Origin: Cylicocyclus nassatus
Lineage: Eukaryota > Nematoda > Chromadorea > Rhabditida > Strongylidae
DNA: 64,000 bases
Direction: 5' to 3'
NCBI GenBank assembly: GCA_958299035.1
Contig: CATQJL010000001.1
Location: 84,259,071 to 84,323,070 of the forward strand
Numbering within the stretch: the first letter of the stretch is position 1; each line of letters begins with the position of its first letter. Shown here one piece after another: positions 1 through 10,875 of the stretch. Below the pieces are notes generated by a model, which saw nothing but the letters and a program-made list of their open reading frames with translations, was not told the origin of the DNA and searched no databases. The translations under genes and the position numbers were made by a program.

Positions 1-437
1 GCAGAGATAAAAATGAAAGAACGAGATCATCCGAAATTCGGAATTTTTAAGCAAGAATTCTAGAAATTCAGAAACAGTGCGATAAAATCCTGAAAAGCCA
101 TTATCCTAATTTTTCTTATTTTTGATTACTATCTGAGTCAAGTTTGTGCTGATCGAGGTCTTCTTTCAGAAGTTATGATTTTTTGAAAGATAATGCCGAA
201 AAATCAATTTCCTAAAAATTCTTAAGAAATGGATTTTTTTTGGCATTTTTTTCAAAAATTCATAACTTCTGAAAGAAGACCTCGATCAGCACAAACTTGA
301 CTCAGATAGTAATCAAAAATAAGAAAAATTAGGATAATGGCTTTTCAGGATTTTATCGCACTGTTTCTGAATTTCTAGAATTCTTGCTTAAAAATTCCGA
401 ATTTCGGATGATCTCGTTCTTTCATTTTTATCTCTGC
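1..437. repeat. Near-perfect palindrome (foldback element), cut by the window edge
   Basis: The first ~208 bases are repeated as reverse complement at about 232-437, leaving a short AT-rich spacer near 209-231. The left arm starts at base 1 (GCAGAGATAAAAATG) and the right arm ends at 437 (CATTTTTATCTCTGC), so the element may continue to the left. No ORF lies inside. It is most likely a non-autonomous foldback/MITE-type DNA transposon; family unknown. Confidence 0.85.
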
Positions 438-586
438 CATCTGAGCATGTCGGGAACTCCCCAGGGATTCATTGGAAACTACATGCTTTACGCTTTCTGA
501 TAAAATTTAAATTTCGCAAACTCGTCGTGAGCGAAAGAAGTTATGACTTGTTGAAAATGGTGCGACAGAACTTTCGGTTCAACCTA

Positions 587-1708
587 ATATATCGATCAAC
601 ACAGCGGAAAATTTGTAGTCTATTAGTAATATACATTACAAAATATATACAAAAACAAAAAAAAAGTTAAATAAATAAAAAAAATAAAAATTAAATTGAA
701 AGCATAATATCGTGGAGTAAGTTCATAAAAAATATAAAATAGATTGTTGAATGGTTTTTTGACACAATTCGTTGTGACCTTTGGGGCAAAAGACTTCAAG
801 ACGGACCGCAAAACAAAGAATAAGCCCCGGTGTCCACTTCAACGAAACCGCCTTTTCGATTTTGAAAACTTCTTGGAAATGTAGGTTCCCTAACTAGATA
901 CAACTAAATTCAGTAGAAGGAAAATGACTTTAGCACTGGAGGCTAGAAAAAAAGTATTAGCAAATTTTGTGCTGTTGTTGCGCTGTTGCGCTGTTGTACC
1001 CTCCGGTGAACAGTAGGCACCCTTCTTACGAACCATGTAAAAAGTTCCTAGAATATCTATGCAAAACATGGTTCGAGGGTGTCTACAAGGACATGTGGTA
1101 CAAGTTTAACATAGAGGAGCTCAGGACTACAAACGCGGCCGAAGCGTTCCATAAGTATATTTGATTTATTTTTCAAAATTTTCCTGAAATTTCAGTGCTT
1201 GAATTTTCTAGAAAATTGCGCGGTTTGTTAGGGAGAAGAACGCACCCTCCTTTCGAGCAGCTTCTCGAGTGCTTACAGAGAATATCAGTTGTCGCGCTAG
1301 GCACTCTTCTCCACTTGGAGGTTGCTCAAATTTTTTGTTTGATATTTTCTAGTCCTATGCATTTGTAAAAATAATTTTTAGCATCCTCGAAGCGTGAAGC
1401 CATTACGAAAGAAGGATGTGTTGCGCCGAAATAAAATTATTGATGAGACGCAGCTTTAGAGAAGAGTATGAGACAGGAAATTACATACCAACATCTTCTA
1501 TAAATAGTTTTTGTATTAAAATGTCGAAATTTGTCACAGAAAAAACCATTTGACAGCAGTGCGGATGTAAAATTGTAAATTTGACTGTGATTTTCACTTG
1601 TGATTTTTTGTGTTTTTTATTTATTAAACTTTTTTTTGTTTTTGTATATACTTTGTAATGTATATTACTAATAAATTACAAATTTTCCGCTGTGTTGATC
1701 GATATATA
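587..1708. mobile_element. Mutator-like element with ~95-bp terminal inverted repeats
   Basis: The sequence at 587-682 (ATATATCGATCAACACAGCG...) returns as reverse complement at about 1612-1708, with only a few mismatches over ~95 bp. The interval is ~1.1 kb and holds the C-terminal remnant of a MULE/FLYWCH-type transposase on the + strand (see next entry). Long TIRs plus this remnant fit a Mutator-like element. It is too short for a full transposase, so it is an internally deleted copy. I could not identify a clear target-site duplication. Confidence 0.7.
967..1325 (+). pseudogene. MULE transposase C-terminal remnant
   Basis: The open stretch at 967-1164 ends in the motif LRTTNAAEAFHKYI, which resembles the R-T/N-N-x-x-E-x-x-H signature at the end of MULE-family transposases. 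After a TTTCAG acceptor near 1190, a second stretch (about 1220-1325) reads HPPFEQLLECLQ and ALGTLLHLE, resembling the helical tail that follows that signature. The catalytic part is absent and the piece sits between long TIRs, so it is a dead fragment of the surrounding element. The family assignment rests on motif resemblance only. Confidence 0.55.
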
Positions 1709-1740
1709 ATATGTGGCAGTAGCTCGACCTCTGAGGGAAT

Positions 1741-1895
1741 TCTCGCACCTCAGCGCGATGAGGTGCGAGGCTGCTGCGAAAATCTCTCTGCGAGAGATTG
1801 CGGACGACGAGAGCGCGCTTACGGTAGCTCAGCCGCGGCGTTGGTGCCAGCTCTGGCGGCTGGCTGCGGCACCAGGCGGCTGCCTGGGTAACACT
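1741..1895. repeat. GC-rich cluster of tandem hairpins
   Basis: Bases 1742-1769 form a perfect 11-bp stem with a 6-nt loop (CTCGCACCTCA / TGAGGTGCGAG). Immediately after, 1781-1799 form an 8-bp stem with a 3-nt loop (AATCTCTC-TGC-GAGAGATT). The following GC-rich stretch to ~1890 contains further pairing arms (GGTGCC...GGCACC). It lies just outside the Mutator-like right TIR in otherwise AT-rich DNA. Function unknown. Confidence 0.6.
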
Positions 1896-2416
1896 TGCAC
1901 GCCTCCCAATCATGGATGTATCAAACTACTTTTTTAGCTCAATTGAAGCCAAACTGTTTCTGCAGATTTGCTTTCCTGCGAATACAAATGTTTTTATGAT
2001 TGGTTGTGATGGTCGCTGATTTCACCACCTACAAGGTATTTTCTAAGTGTTACGGAACTAGTCAAAACGTGCCATTGCATGTTATCCAAGTACGCACTGC
2101 TAAAAAATTTTTTTGAAACTTTACAGCTATGCAAGTTCAGTGGTAAATATGTGAGCGCAATTGTACATAGGCGCTTCCTACAAAAGGAAAAAGTGTCGGT
2201 AGTTACATCTTTGTTAAGCTTGTGTGTAGGAATGCACGAGCACATGTTCTTTAGCAGTAGCAAATTATAAACTGTAGGTTTCATTATATCTGTTGTAATC
2301 CTTATTTCGTCCGTGGGAAGTGTGCATTCAGGGCAAGTAGTAAAAGCCCTCTTGGTCGTCAAACACAGAGGGACTACGCCGGTGATAGCTCGAAGTATTT
2401 CGCAAGACTATACATA

Positions 2417-2595
2417 TACTCAGACAATCAAGGCTCTCAGACGGCAGCCACAAAGCCTGCTCAGCCCGCTCGCTGCCAGCTCCGAGACATGGTTTTCAGC
2501 GGGAAGCGACAGTGAGGCGATGAGGCCACCGCGCTTTTGGTGGGTCTAGGCGGTGGCTTTGTGGCTACCGGCTGAGAGCCTTTATTGTCTGGGTA
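2417..2595. mobile_element. Deletion derivative of the palindromic MITE seen at 51 kb
   Basis: The ends match the 51059-51387 element (TACTCAGACAATC... and ...GATTGTCTGAGTA-like, here TTGTCTGGGTA). Only the outer ~45 bp of the left arm remains, joined to the almost complete right arm, which carries the same blocks (CAGCGGGAAGCGACAGTGAG, GCGCTTTTGGTGGGT). It is therefore an internally deleted copy of that palindrome. The neighbouring 1896-2416 and 2596-3296 hold no gene I can support. Confidence 0.8.
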
Positions 2596-3296
2596 TTGTA
2601 TGCTGTATGGCATTTGTTTAGCAATGCAAGAATGCAATATATTATTCATGCCAAAGTAGGTAAATCATTAAATGAAAGTCCAGTAAATGACTTTCCTGGC
2701 ATGAGCGCGCCCTATTTCTCCATTTTTCAATTCATTGTCTAATGTATGAATCAGTAATCATCAAAAATGGCGATGACAGACGACATAGCAAGATATGTCC
2801 ATAGATACCCAGTCAAGCTTAGAGAAGTGCCAGCTCCGTGCCGAAAGCAGTTTCTTTGTAAGTGAAGGGAATTTCAGATACTCCGACCCTGGAAAGTGAA
2901 GAGAGTGAGTGAACATTGAAGTGATTGCTGAAGCCAGCGAGGCACAACGTGGAGAATCATGTAATGCTTTGGCTTTAAGGTCATCAGACAACACTGATGC
3001 AGAGCATTTCTCCTAGCAAGCCTGATCCGTAAATTACTAGTGGTGTTGATTACCACCTTTGCAATAAATGTGAAATGGGGTATATAACTTATGCCAACAC
3101 AACGTAGACAGCGCAGCGCGGTGCCACCGTTACCAAATTGTTAGCTAGTTGGTTGTATTTCCATGCAAACAAATGTAAATCAGAAAATTTGAGCACTAAA
3201 GAAAAGTTAGCGCTCAAAACACACAATATTGGAAATGCACATAAAATTCAAATATTATCAAACACCAATACTTTACATACAAAAACTGGCTTTAGG

Positions 3297-3415
3297 CTAA
3301 CTAGCCTTAACTCGAGTAATTCGATTTTCGAACATTATTCGAGCTTTGTAAACTCGAGTGTTTCGATTTTCCAACATTATTCGAGCTAAACTCGAGTATT
3401 TCGATTTTAGGCTAG
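3297..3415 (+). repeat. Degenerate ~44-bp tandem repeat, three units
   Basis: A unit with the blocks AACTCGAGT, TTCGATTTT and AACATTATTCGAGCT occurs about three times in a row, the last copy truncated. It is flanked by repeated GGCTAGTTAGGCTA-type blocks. It lies just upstream of the CAP gene; no coding potential. Confidence 0.7.
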
Positions 3416-3534
3416 TTAGGCTAATTTAGGCTAGTTATGCTTGTGCTCGATGTCTGCGACTTCACAACAAGCACGTTCGTACAGTAATTAAGAAGAGAGA
3501 TTTCATTATCTCTGCTTTGCAAAGTTTCAGTTCA

Positions 3535-3545
3535 CTATATAAAAC
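3535..3545 (+). promoter_or_regulatory. TATA-like box upstream of the CAP gene's first recognised exon
   Basis: CTATATAAAAC lies ~25-35 bp before the first CAP exon and is followed by a pyrimidine-rich TTTCAG at 3564-3569. In a nematode this could be a core promoter followed by a trans-splice acceptor, or a chance AT-rich motif inside an intron. I cannot tell which from sequence alone. Confidence 0.35.
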
Positions 3546-3569
3546 CACATAACCACATCTTGCTTTCAG

Positions 3570-5676
3570 AGTGCGACAATCACGATGACTACTTAATTGA
3601 TTCTACCGGCAGAGACATGATTTTAGATATCCACAATCAGAAAAGGTAAGTTCGTATCAAAAGTGATACTCAAGAAAATCGTCGACAATCAGTTTTCGCG
3701 CTTTTGCAGCGCTTTCGCTACATAGCTTTATTGCCCTGTACAAAAACTGTATTGATTCGGTCATTCCGAAAAGCTAAAGCTCAAGGCAGCTCATTTTGTC
3801 AACTTGAAATCTATCCTCAACTGCCTAACTTCATTCGATAACGTTATAATCGTTTCTCTTTGCTGATTATAGCTTAAGGTGCTATGCAGAAGTTCACAAA
3901 AAAGCAGACATTAGCAATGTAATATTATGAATGATGGAGCAGACCTCAAAAGGTTTGTATTTGATACTGCCTGAATGTGTTATGATGTGTGTGCAGTCAA
4001 GTAGATTTCCCGCTTAATATAGTGTGTTTGCACAGAATGTGAAATGCGGTAAAATTTGCGCGTGAACAAATAGTTTCGACTGTGATGTCGGCCAATTGCG
4101 GGGGCAAAATGCCGGCAGCACTGGTGTGGCTACTTCTTCACGCGCAAATTTTACCGCATTTCACATTCTGTGCAAACACACTATATTAAGCGGAAATTCT
4201 ACTCTACTGTTTCCCCTATTTGTTCTATGACCATACACTTGCAAGGAGAAATGCCTACGATCTCTACTATGGTGATGTTGTGCAGTTAGCGGAGACAATT
4301 TTGAAATTACACTAACAAGGAATGCATGTTCAGTCAAAGTGGTCTTTCTACATGTGACGTAAACCATCTTAAAGAACATAAATTGCTGATTCCAGATCTG
4401 CCTTCCTTGTTTGCAGAGCGTTTATGGACGAGGATGAGCGCTTATTTGGGCCAGAAATTGAATATGCAAGTAGGACAAAAATAGTCGCAATACTTTTTCT
4501 AGCTCTTTTTGGCTTCAAAAAAGCTCATAATTTCTAGTGCGTAAACGCTCTGCAGATAAGAAAGGCAGATTTAGAGTCAGCGTTTTATGCCCTTCAATAT
4601 GGTTACATCTCATTCAAAAAGGCTCGACCAAACAAGCTTCCCTTGTAAGCACTAGCTGAGATATTTCATCTTAGAAGAACCAAACCAATTCTGTTTCTTT
4701 TTAACGTCAGAATGTACCCATACCTCATGAGATGTTGTCACCTTATGACAGTTGTACTCTGTAATCAAAACATGTATGGTCAGCCGATAAACAAAAGCTG
4801 AGAAGTCATTTGCAGATGACTGCATAAAAGTGATAGCGTGCTTTCCAATTCAGGGAGTCCACAGCTAAGGCTGGATACAAAAATGGTGTTAACACCTTCA
4901 ACATAAGATATGCAAAGAACATGCTGGAAATGGTTGTTTCTATAACTCCCTATCTTTTCGATATCTCTTTCGCACAGTAACTTTTTTTAGAAATACGATT
5001 GTGATTTGGAAACGAGTGCACACTCGATTGCCTCTGCTTGCCCCCAGACAGAAACTTCTCAAACATCACTTACCAATGAAGGTGAAAACTTTTACATGAT
5101 TAACAAGGAATACCAAGAGATTGGAACAGCGGCACAAGCTATGTACATAGTGAGTCTCTGCTGTACGTATTTGGAGTCATCACAGTTAGGGCTTTTCACT
5201 AGCTCGCCCTCAAGGGAGCAGTTTTTATAACCATAGCATTAATGCGTAGTAGATGTATGATGTTATAGGCAGGAATCGCATGGTTCGAGGAGATTATAAA
5301 AAATGGCATCAACCAAAATATAGACTTCACGCAATTCTTCGCCGATAAGAAACCTACTGTGTACCATTGGTCGCAGGTACGTAAACACAGCACAACCCTT
5401 CGCTTTTCTTACGCTTTTATTTTCTAGATGGTTTGGGCAAAAACGTATAAAATCGGATGCGAGATAGGAGACTGCGATGGCAAAGCCATCGTAGTGTGCC
5501 GTTACAGTCCGAAGTAAGCACAGACCTCAGCATAGTATTGTGCAGTTTGTAGCAATGCAACGTACTGATTTAGAGGAAATGTGGTGGGAGAAAAAGTTTA
5601 TCAGCCCGGTCAAGTACTGACTTGCGAGAATGGAGTATCTCAAGGGTATCCCAAGCTTTGTGCGTATCCTCTATAA
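3570..5676 (+). CDS. CAP/SCP-TAPS domain protein (Ancylostoma-secreted-protein type), six exons found
   Basis: The exons are 3570-3645, 4854-4932, 4991-5149, 5269-5376, 5428-5513 and 5574-5676. All join in phase and end at a TAA stop. The product is one CAP domain of ~200 residues. All four usual cavity residues are visible: His in DIHNQKR, Glu in NEGENF, Glu in AWFEEI and His in VYHWSQMVWAKT. The second CAP signature is clear in IVVCRYSPKGNVV, followed by a Cys-containing tail ending LCAYPL. CAP proteins of parasitic nematodes are normally secreted, and many are host-interaction proteins; that role is inferred from the family. No signal-peptide exon was found upstream. The reading could start at the in-frame ATG of MILDIHNQ inside the first exon, which would leave no leader. 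The donor after MLEM (GGTTGTT) is weak. The first intron carries a MITE (4001-4202). Confidence 0.9.
4001..4202. mobile_element. Foldback MITE inside the CAP gene intron
   Basis: The block from ~4001 (GTAGATTTCCCGCTTAAT...) through ~4065 returns as reverse complement at ~4138-4202. The arms are ~65 bp with long exact stretches such as GCACAGAATGTGAAATGCGG, and the spacer is ~70 bp. It is a typical short non-autonomous inverted-repeat element in the large first intron. Confidence 0.85.
4396..4573. repeat. Inverted repeat related to dispersed sequence at 14.1 kb
   Basis: ATCTGCCTTCCTTGTTTGCAG (first 20 of it at 4396) pairs with the reverse-complement block CTGCAGATAAGAAAGGCAG near 4551-4570. 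The stretch just after it (~4556-4660) resembles 14135-14215, so it is a dispersed intronic repeat rather than an exon. Confidence 0.5.
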
Positions 5677-5688
5677 GTTTTTCAAGCG

Positions 5689-5694
5689 AATAAA
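5689..5694 (+). terminator. Poly(A) signal of the CAP gene
   Basis: A consensus AATAAA lies 13 nt after the TAA stop of the CAP gene, which supports 5676 as the true end of the coding region. Confidence 0.7.
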
Positions 5695-8233
5695 TCTTTT
5701 GCATTATGTTTTTTGTGTTCAACAATACCGAAAATATGTGCTTATTGATCATTATTATGGTACGCTTGGAAAGAAAAGTAGCGGCGCCTCTGCACGGAAC
5801 TTGAGGCTACTTGTCTTTAATACCAAAATCATGTTAACTTTACTGAGGTAAGTGCAAGCATAGTTACAGTTATGGAGTCACTGTGATTAGCACATAAAAA
5901 TATTAGATTAGTTCAAAACATAATGAGCGTTTTTACGAGTTCTCAAATTGATGACTATCTGAGATATCACCTTCTATAAGATCTACATTTTTTCTTGAGA
6001 TAAAGGCCATCGAACGCAGCAACTTTTCGCAATACAGCGCACATTCCCCTGCACTTATATCCGGGAAAAAAATACGGATCGATAAACAGAAAAGTTTTTT
6101 TGATACCTCGTCATTAACAGCTCATAATTCCCTTCACAGTTTGTTAGTATAGATGATAGGTAGTCTATCTTGCCGCAAGCTAATGATACAAGAAGAAAAG
6201 GGTTTGAACAAGAAAATTTGCGAAAAGAAAAATTTGAAATCAAAATCTGGCAGCTTTTTTCAAAATTTTCTCGAAGGCCTCAAAGTCCCAAATTATGGAG
6301 TTCCTTGATTTTCTGCGCACTGAAGAGCTAGACGATTTTGCAAAAACTGTTAACAGGAGCCCCTACGCTTACAGAAATGAGCAAATCTTTGGCGTTTGCC
6401 TTTTTTAAAAGAAGTTCAAGGGCCACAAAATGGTCAAATCTTCTACTACCCATGTTAAGGCGCCGAGATCTCAGTCTAGATACTTTCAGAAAAAATAAAT
6501 GGGCATAACGATTGCATTTCGAAATTTCGAGGAAATTTCGATTGCATACAGGCTGAATTTTCAAAAAAATGCCGTCATCTACGCTTGTATTCTGATCAAA
6601 AATGTAAATGCAATGGAATTCTGGATTGAGTTTGGTTGTTTGAAGGTAAATTCTAAACAAATAAGTCCAGAAGCTCGATTCAAGACAGAGCATGAAAAGA
6701 GCTTTCGGTGGTATGCTAAGTTTTTTTTTTCCAAAGAACAGAGTTCGACGGGAAAAAGTTGTTCTGATACAAGCCTGGAAAAAGCCCATTATTTTTGCAC
6801 CAACTCAATATATGTATGTGGACGATGTAAGCGGATCTTTACTGGAGGTAAAGACCTCACGCTGCTTAGGCATGTATGCTGAAAGTAACTCCTGCAAATC
6901 AAAAGGAATATTTGGGTGTATGTCGAAAGGCGCGCGTTTCAGCAGCCGTCGTTGCCAGAAGGGACTTTTACTCTACAAAAGCGAGGTTTCCAAACCCAAA
7001 GTTTTGTCATCGTATCAGAAATAGTAACAGAGGATTATCAGTTGAAATCCCGGAAGTACTAAACATCCGAACTTTTATCCTGGTTTTTCTGATTAGTGAC
7101 AATCGATCAAGACGCGCCATTCGACCGTCTCCCGGGTTCCAAGCAAGGCGAATCATTGCCGAAACGTTACCTTGAATAAACAATAACCAATCTCAGTCGC
7201 AGCTAGAATTGAATGGATCCAGTATTCACCATTTTATAAAGTTTGACAGATATATTTTGTGAGATTGACTGGAATACGTATTTCGCAACAATTTGTAATT
7301 TGAGACATACCATACCAACGCATCACCTTTCTTCCTAGGTAACGCGTTGATGATATGATTCTTGAAGCTTAAGTCGCCCGATTATACTGCAGGATCTTCC
7401 CAGAGGGCAAACTAAAACAAGAAAGTGTCTCGTGCCACTCACCGTAAATAACCTATGCAGGAACAAGACGACGCAACCTCCATTCCACCTCAAATTCACA
7501 ATGGATGCAATTTCCAAACTTGCGCCAACGGATAAGCAGTAATAAGTATAGCAGAAAAAAGAAAAGAGCAATAGCATTCTTAAAAAGTATTAGAGATGAA
7601 AAATTTCAAAAACATGAATATTTCTGTAGACAAATCCTTATTGGCTTCTCGAAAGGCGCTTAATTTTGACTTGAGGCACTGCCTACACTTTACAAATCGA
7701 GCCGAAGGAAACTCTATTCTGTACAATAAGTTTCGAATTGTCTTTTACTCAATTTTGTCGCCAGCGACAACAAGGAAAAACAAGTAAATATCCGAGGTTT
7801 GCAAGATACAGTATCCTCAGTCTTGCAATTTTACTTTAAGTCATCAAAAACAGTGCAGCCGAGTGAGTCAAAGCGCCAGCTGCGCCAGATGAGTCTAACT
7901 GGCGAGTCAAGAGCCAAATCAGTCGCATGGCCGGCTAAGGGCCGGTGACTCCATTGCCTTTTTCCACTTATCATCCATTATAAAAGTATATAAGCTTGTG
8001 CTACGGTAGGCCCATATTTGCTGACTTTGATTTTGAAAAGCTTTCCGTGCTCTTCTCTTCCAATTTCAAAAGGATCATATCAAGCAAGTATGAAAGGCAA
8101 GTATGGAAAACAAGTATTGAGTAGAAAAGGATAAACAAGTATTATAGCATTTATGATTGCCACACATATCCTTTTCATGAGTTGTTCCTGCCAGTATCAT
8201 TTGGCATCACTACTCATTTGCATTTGTCATGTA
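5695..8233. other. Non-genic stretch, no recognised gene
   Basis: Open frames of 100-150 codons exist on both strands around 6330-7175 (for example 6499-6882 + and 6328-6789 -). They overlap each other, match no family I know and lack a convincing splice structure. I saw no RNA gene or long repeat here. A short GC-rich block GGCCGGCTAAGGGCCGG occurs near 7930. Confidence 0.4.
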
Positions 8234-9634
8234 AAGTGCGGTTCATAATTATACGAACACCCTATATTCTAAAAGTTTTTACACTTTTTGGAAGAAACTC
8301 AAGAAGCCGTTGGTACCACGCGATAGACCACAGCCGAAAACGGTATATGATCTATAAGAATGGAAATCGATGTCAATCTTAGGAGTGTTTTTGCGCCTAA
8401 TGCGAATTTGAGCGGTTCATAATTATACGAACACTTCAAACAAAGGTCCATTTTTCATTCGCGAGTGCAATCTTTCGAGTCTAAATTTTTTGTAGAGTTA
8501 CAGTAATAAAGTCTGAAACATCCGCTACACACTGAACCCAGTGCAGTTCAAAAAGAGGATCTTTACTCTTTTCAGATGGCTCTAAATGCTTTTGGAGTGA
8601 TTGCGCTTCAAAAACATCCATTCTTCTGTAGTTCACGCACCCTAATTAGCTTCTACCAAGGTTATTAGATAAAATAAGCTCCTTCGATAGGTATTTTGTT
8701 TAACGCTTGGAAAATCTTTGCGTTTCCGTGCCGTTTTTCAACCAAGTTCCAAACTTACCCTAGAGTTAGCACGATTTCAAGCCTCTAAACTCAGCTTCTG
8801 AAGCCCTACAATGAAGTAAGCTTATAGTATGTAGAAGTTCACAAGACAGTGTATTCGGCTAGAAAAAATCAGCAGCGTTGAGCATTTGTTTCGGCCACGC
8901 AAACGTCATTTCACCAAAACCACTGTTTTTACTATTGCAGTCACACCTTTATTTGGTTTGTAGCTACATAGCCTCAAGATCAGTTCTATAAAAAACCGAA
9001 AAGCTTTGACATGAATACATCATCATGCAAACAATGCAGCTGCTTCATATCAAGTGTTTGCGCGGGAGAAAAGCTGCGTTTTGAGGCTCGAAATCGTGCT
9101 AACTTTGGGGTGAAGTTGGAACTTGGTTGAAAAGCGGCACGAAAACGCATAAATTTTCCAAGCGTCAAACAAAATATCTATCACAAGAGCTTATTTTATC
9201 TCATAGCCTTGGTGGAAGCTAATTAGAGTGCGTGAACTACAGAAGAACAAATGTTTTTGGAGCGCAATCACTACAAAAGCATTTAGAGCCATCTGAAAAA
9301 AGTAAAGATCCTCTTTTTGAACTGCACTGGGTTCAGTGTGTAGCGGATGTTTCAGACTTTGTTACTGTAACTCTACAAAAAATTTGGACTCGAAAGATTG
9401 CAATCTTGAATGAAAAATGGACCTTTGTTTCAGGTGTTCGTATAATTATGAACCGCTCAAAATTCGCATTAGGCGCAAAAACACTCCTAAGATTGATATC
9501 GATTTCCATTCTTATGGATCATATACCGTTTTCGGCTGTGCTCTATCGCGTGGTACCAACGGCTTCTTGAGTTTCTTCAAAAAGTCCGAAAATTTTCAAA
9601 ATTCAAGGTGTTCGTATAATTATGAACCGCACTT
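8234..9634. mobile_element. TA-flanked 1.4-kb foldback DNA transposon with ~570-bp arms
   Basis: The left arm (8234-~8805) and right arm (~9064-9634) are reverse complements with scattered substitutions. The ends read AAGTGCGGTTCATAATTATA and are flanked by TA on both sides, as expected for a Tc1/mariner-type insertion. The motif GGTTCATAATTATACGAACA appears again ~180 bp inside each arm, so each arm holds two end-like modules. The ~260-bp centre is not repeated and has no transposase ORF, so this is a non-autonomous element. The superfamily assignment is inferred from the TA flanks only. Confidence 0.85.
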
Positions 9635-9893
9635 TAGTTTAGTCTCATGTTATTTTGTTCTATCTTAATTTGTCGGTTTTCCTTTATAGTTTTTAAGTAT
9701 ACGGGTTTAATTACCCAAGTTTGAATTGAGGTACGCATCAACAAGAGTTAGCCCGCGTGACATTTTTTATTATCGTTGGTATTAGAAGGTTATCGTTCTG
9801 AAAATATCTAGTATCCTCAATTCAAATCTCAATTTCTCAAAAAAGCATAAGACTATGTTGTTACAAACACTGACTTAAGACTGAAGCTTTCAG

Positions 9894-10641
9894 GACTATT
9901 ACAATACGTGCACATTCTCGGCACTGGTTATATTGCTTATGCCTCAAATAGAGGGAACGTAGTACGTCAAAAACAAGAGAGAAGCAAAGAATTCCATCAG
10001 AAGCTAGGACAGGAGGCGCATTAAAGACGTGCTTGCGTGTGCGGCGCGCAGATACTTGTAGGAAGCTGGACGGGGTCTACACTATGTCATTTCTCGTCTG
10101 TTAGTCTTAGCTCTACTTACTTCTAAACCCAGGAGACACGTGGTCTCGAACGGAATGTGCAAATTAATCAAGTCACGAAAGAGTTTGCGAAAGACTCGAC
10201 AGCACTCTGGGTCGTCGTCTTTGTCGTGTAATTGCATGTATTCACTTGCGATGATTGGCGCTATTGATAATTACATGTATTTGTATGTGTATTATTGTAT
10301 TTCTATGACCACCGTAACGAGAGAGTCAGCTGATGAGTTTACTCCTTTGAGAGCTTAAGCGTTTTTCTAACTGATACCTCATGCAATCCAGCCTTCAGAC
10401 AGAAATCCCTGCCGTGTACTGTACATTGGATAGGAACTTATAATCAAAACTTCAGTGCCCTTTTCCGGTTTATCTGCCAACAAGTCCTTATCACACTGAC
10501 TCCGCAACATGTTTTCTCCAGGTTATAGCTGACCGAACCTTGTCAAAAGGAATCGAGTTATCCCATAAGCTATCATCGCGAGCAGGCGAAAATGAACCCT
10601 TGAAGGCTAGAAGACCATGCCAGCTAGTCTACCGATCGTGA
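9894..10641 (+). CDS. Candidate multi-exon gene, product unrecognised
   Basis: Three segments preceded by plausible acceptors read in compatible phase. Segment 9894-~9957 follows CTTTCAG and contains YVHILGTGYIAYASNRGN. Segment 10133-~10210 follows AACCCAG and contains ERNVQINQVTKEFAKD. Segment 10522-10641 follows TTCTCCAG, contains IADRTLSKGIELSHKL and ends in TGA. The composition is protein-like, rich in Glu, Lys and Ala. However, the donors are weak (GTAGTA and GTCGTC), no start exon is visible and I recognise no family. The first segment could instead end at its own TAA at 10022. It may be a false join of chance open stretches. Confidence 0.22.
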
Positions 10642-10773
10642 CTCATATCAATTTCTTAAAATTTCCGTGAATCTTGTTGGACTAGGAGAACGTGGACTTC
10701 GCCTTGACAAAGCAGCGAGTCGTAAATGTTGAAGCGGTTATAGAAAGCCTTCCAAAATTGTTGTACCTTTCAG

Positions 10774-10875
10774 ATCCTAATGTTCCCTGTGGACCAAGAT
10801 TTCGAGCTGAACGAACTTCTCGCGGAGCCCGAACTGTACAAAGCCGAAGTACTCGAGGGATTCAGTTCGCTTTAG
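10774..10875 (+). CDS. Candidate terminal exon, product unrecognised
   Basis: After the acceptor ACCTTTCAG the frame reads FPVDQDFELNELLAEPEL and continues through YKAEVLEGFSSL to TAG. This is an acidic, protein-like 33-residue tail. It could be a further 3' exon of the 9.9-10.6 kb candidate using an alternative frame, or chance. The opposite strand is also open here. Confidence 0.18.
   Translation: MLMFPVDQDFELNELLAEPELYKAEVLEGFSSL

Noticed and set aside
6328..6882. Overlapping 153- and 127-codon frames on opposite strands
   Set aside because: Both are open over the same bases with no motif, no splice partners and Phe/Lys-rich AT-driven composition, so neither can be supported as a gene.
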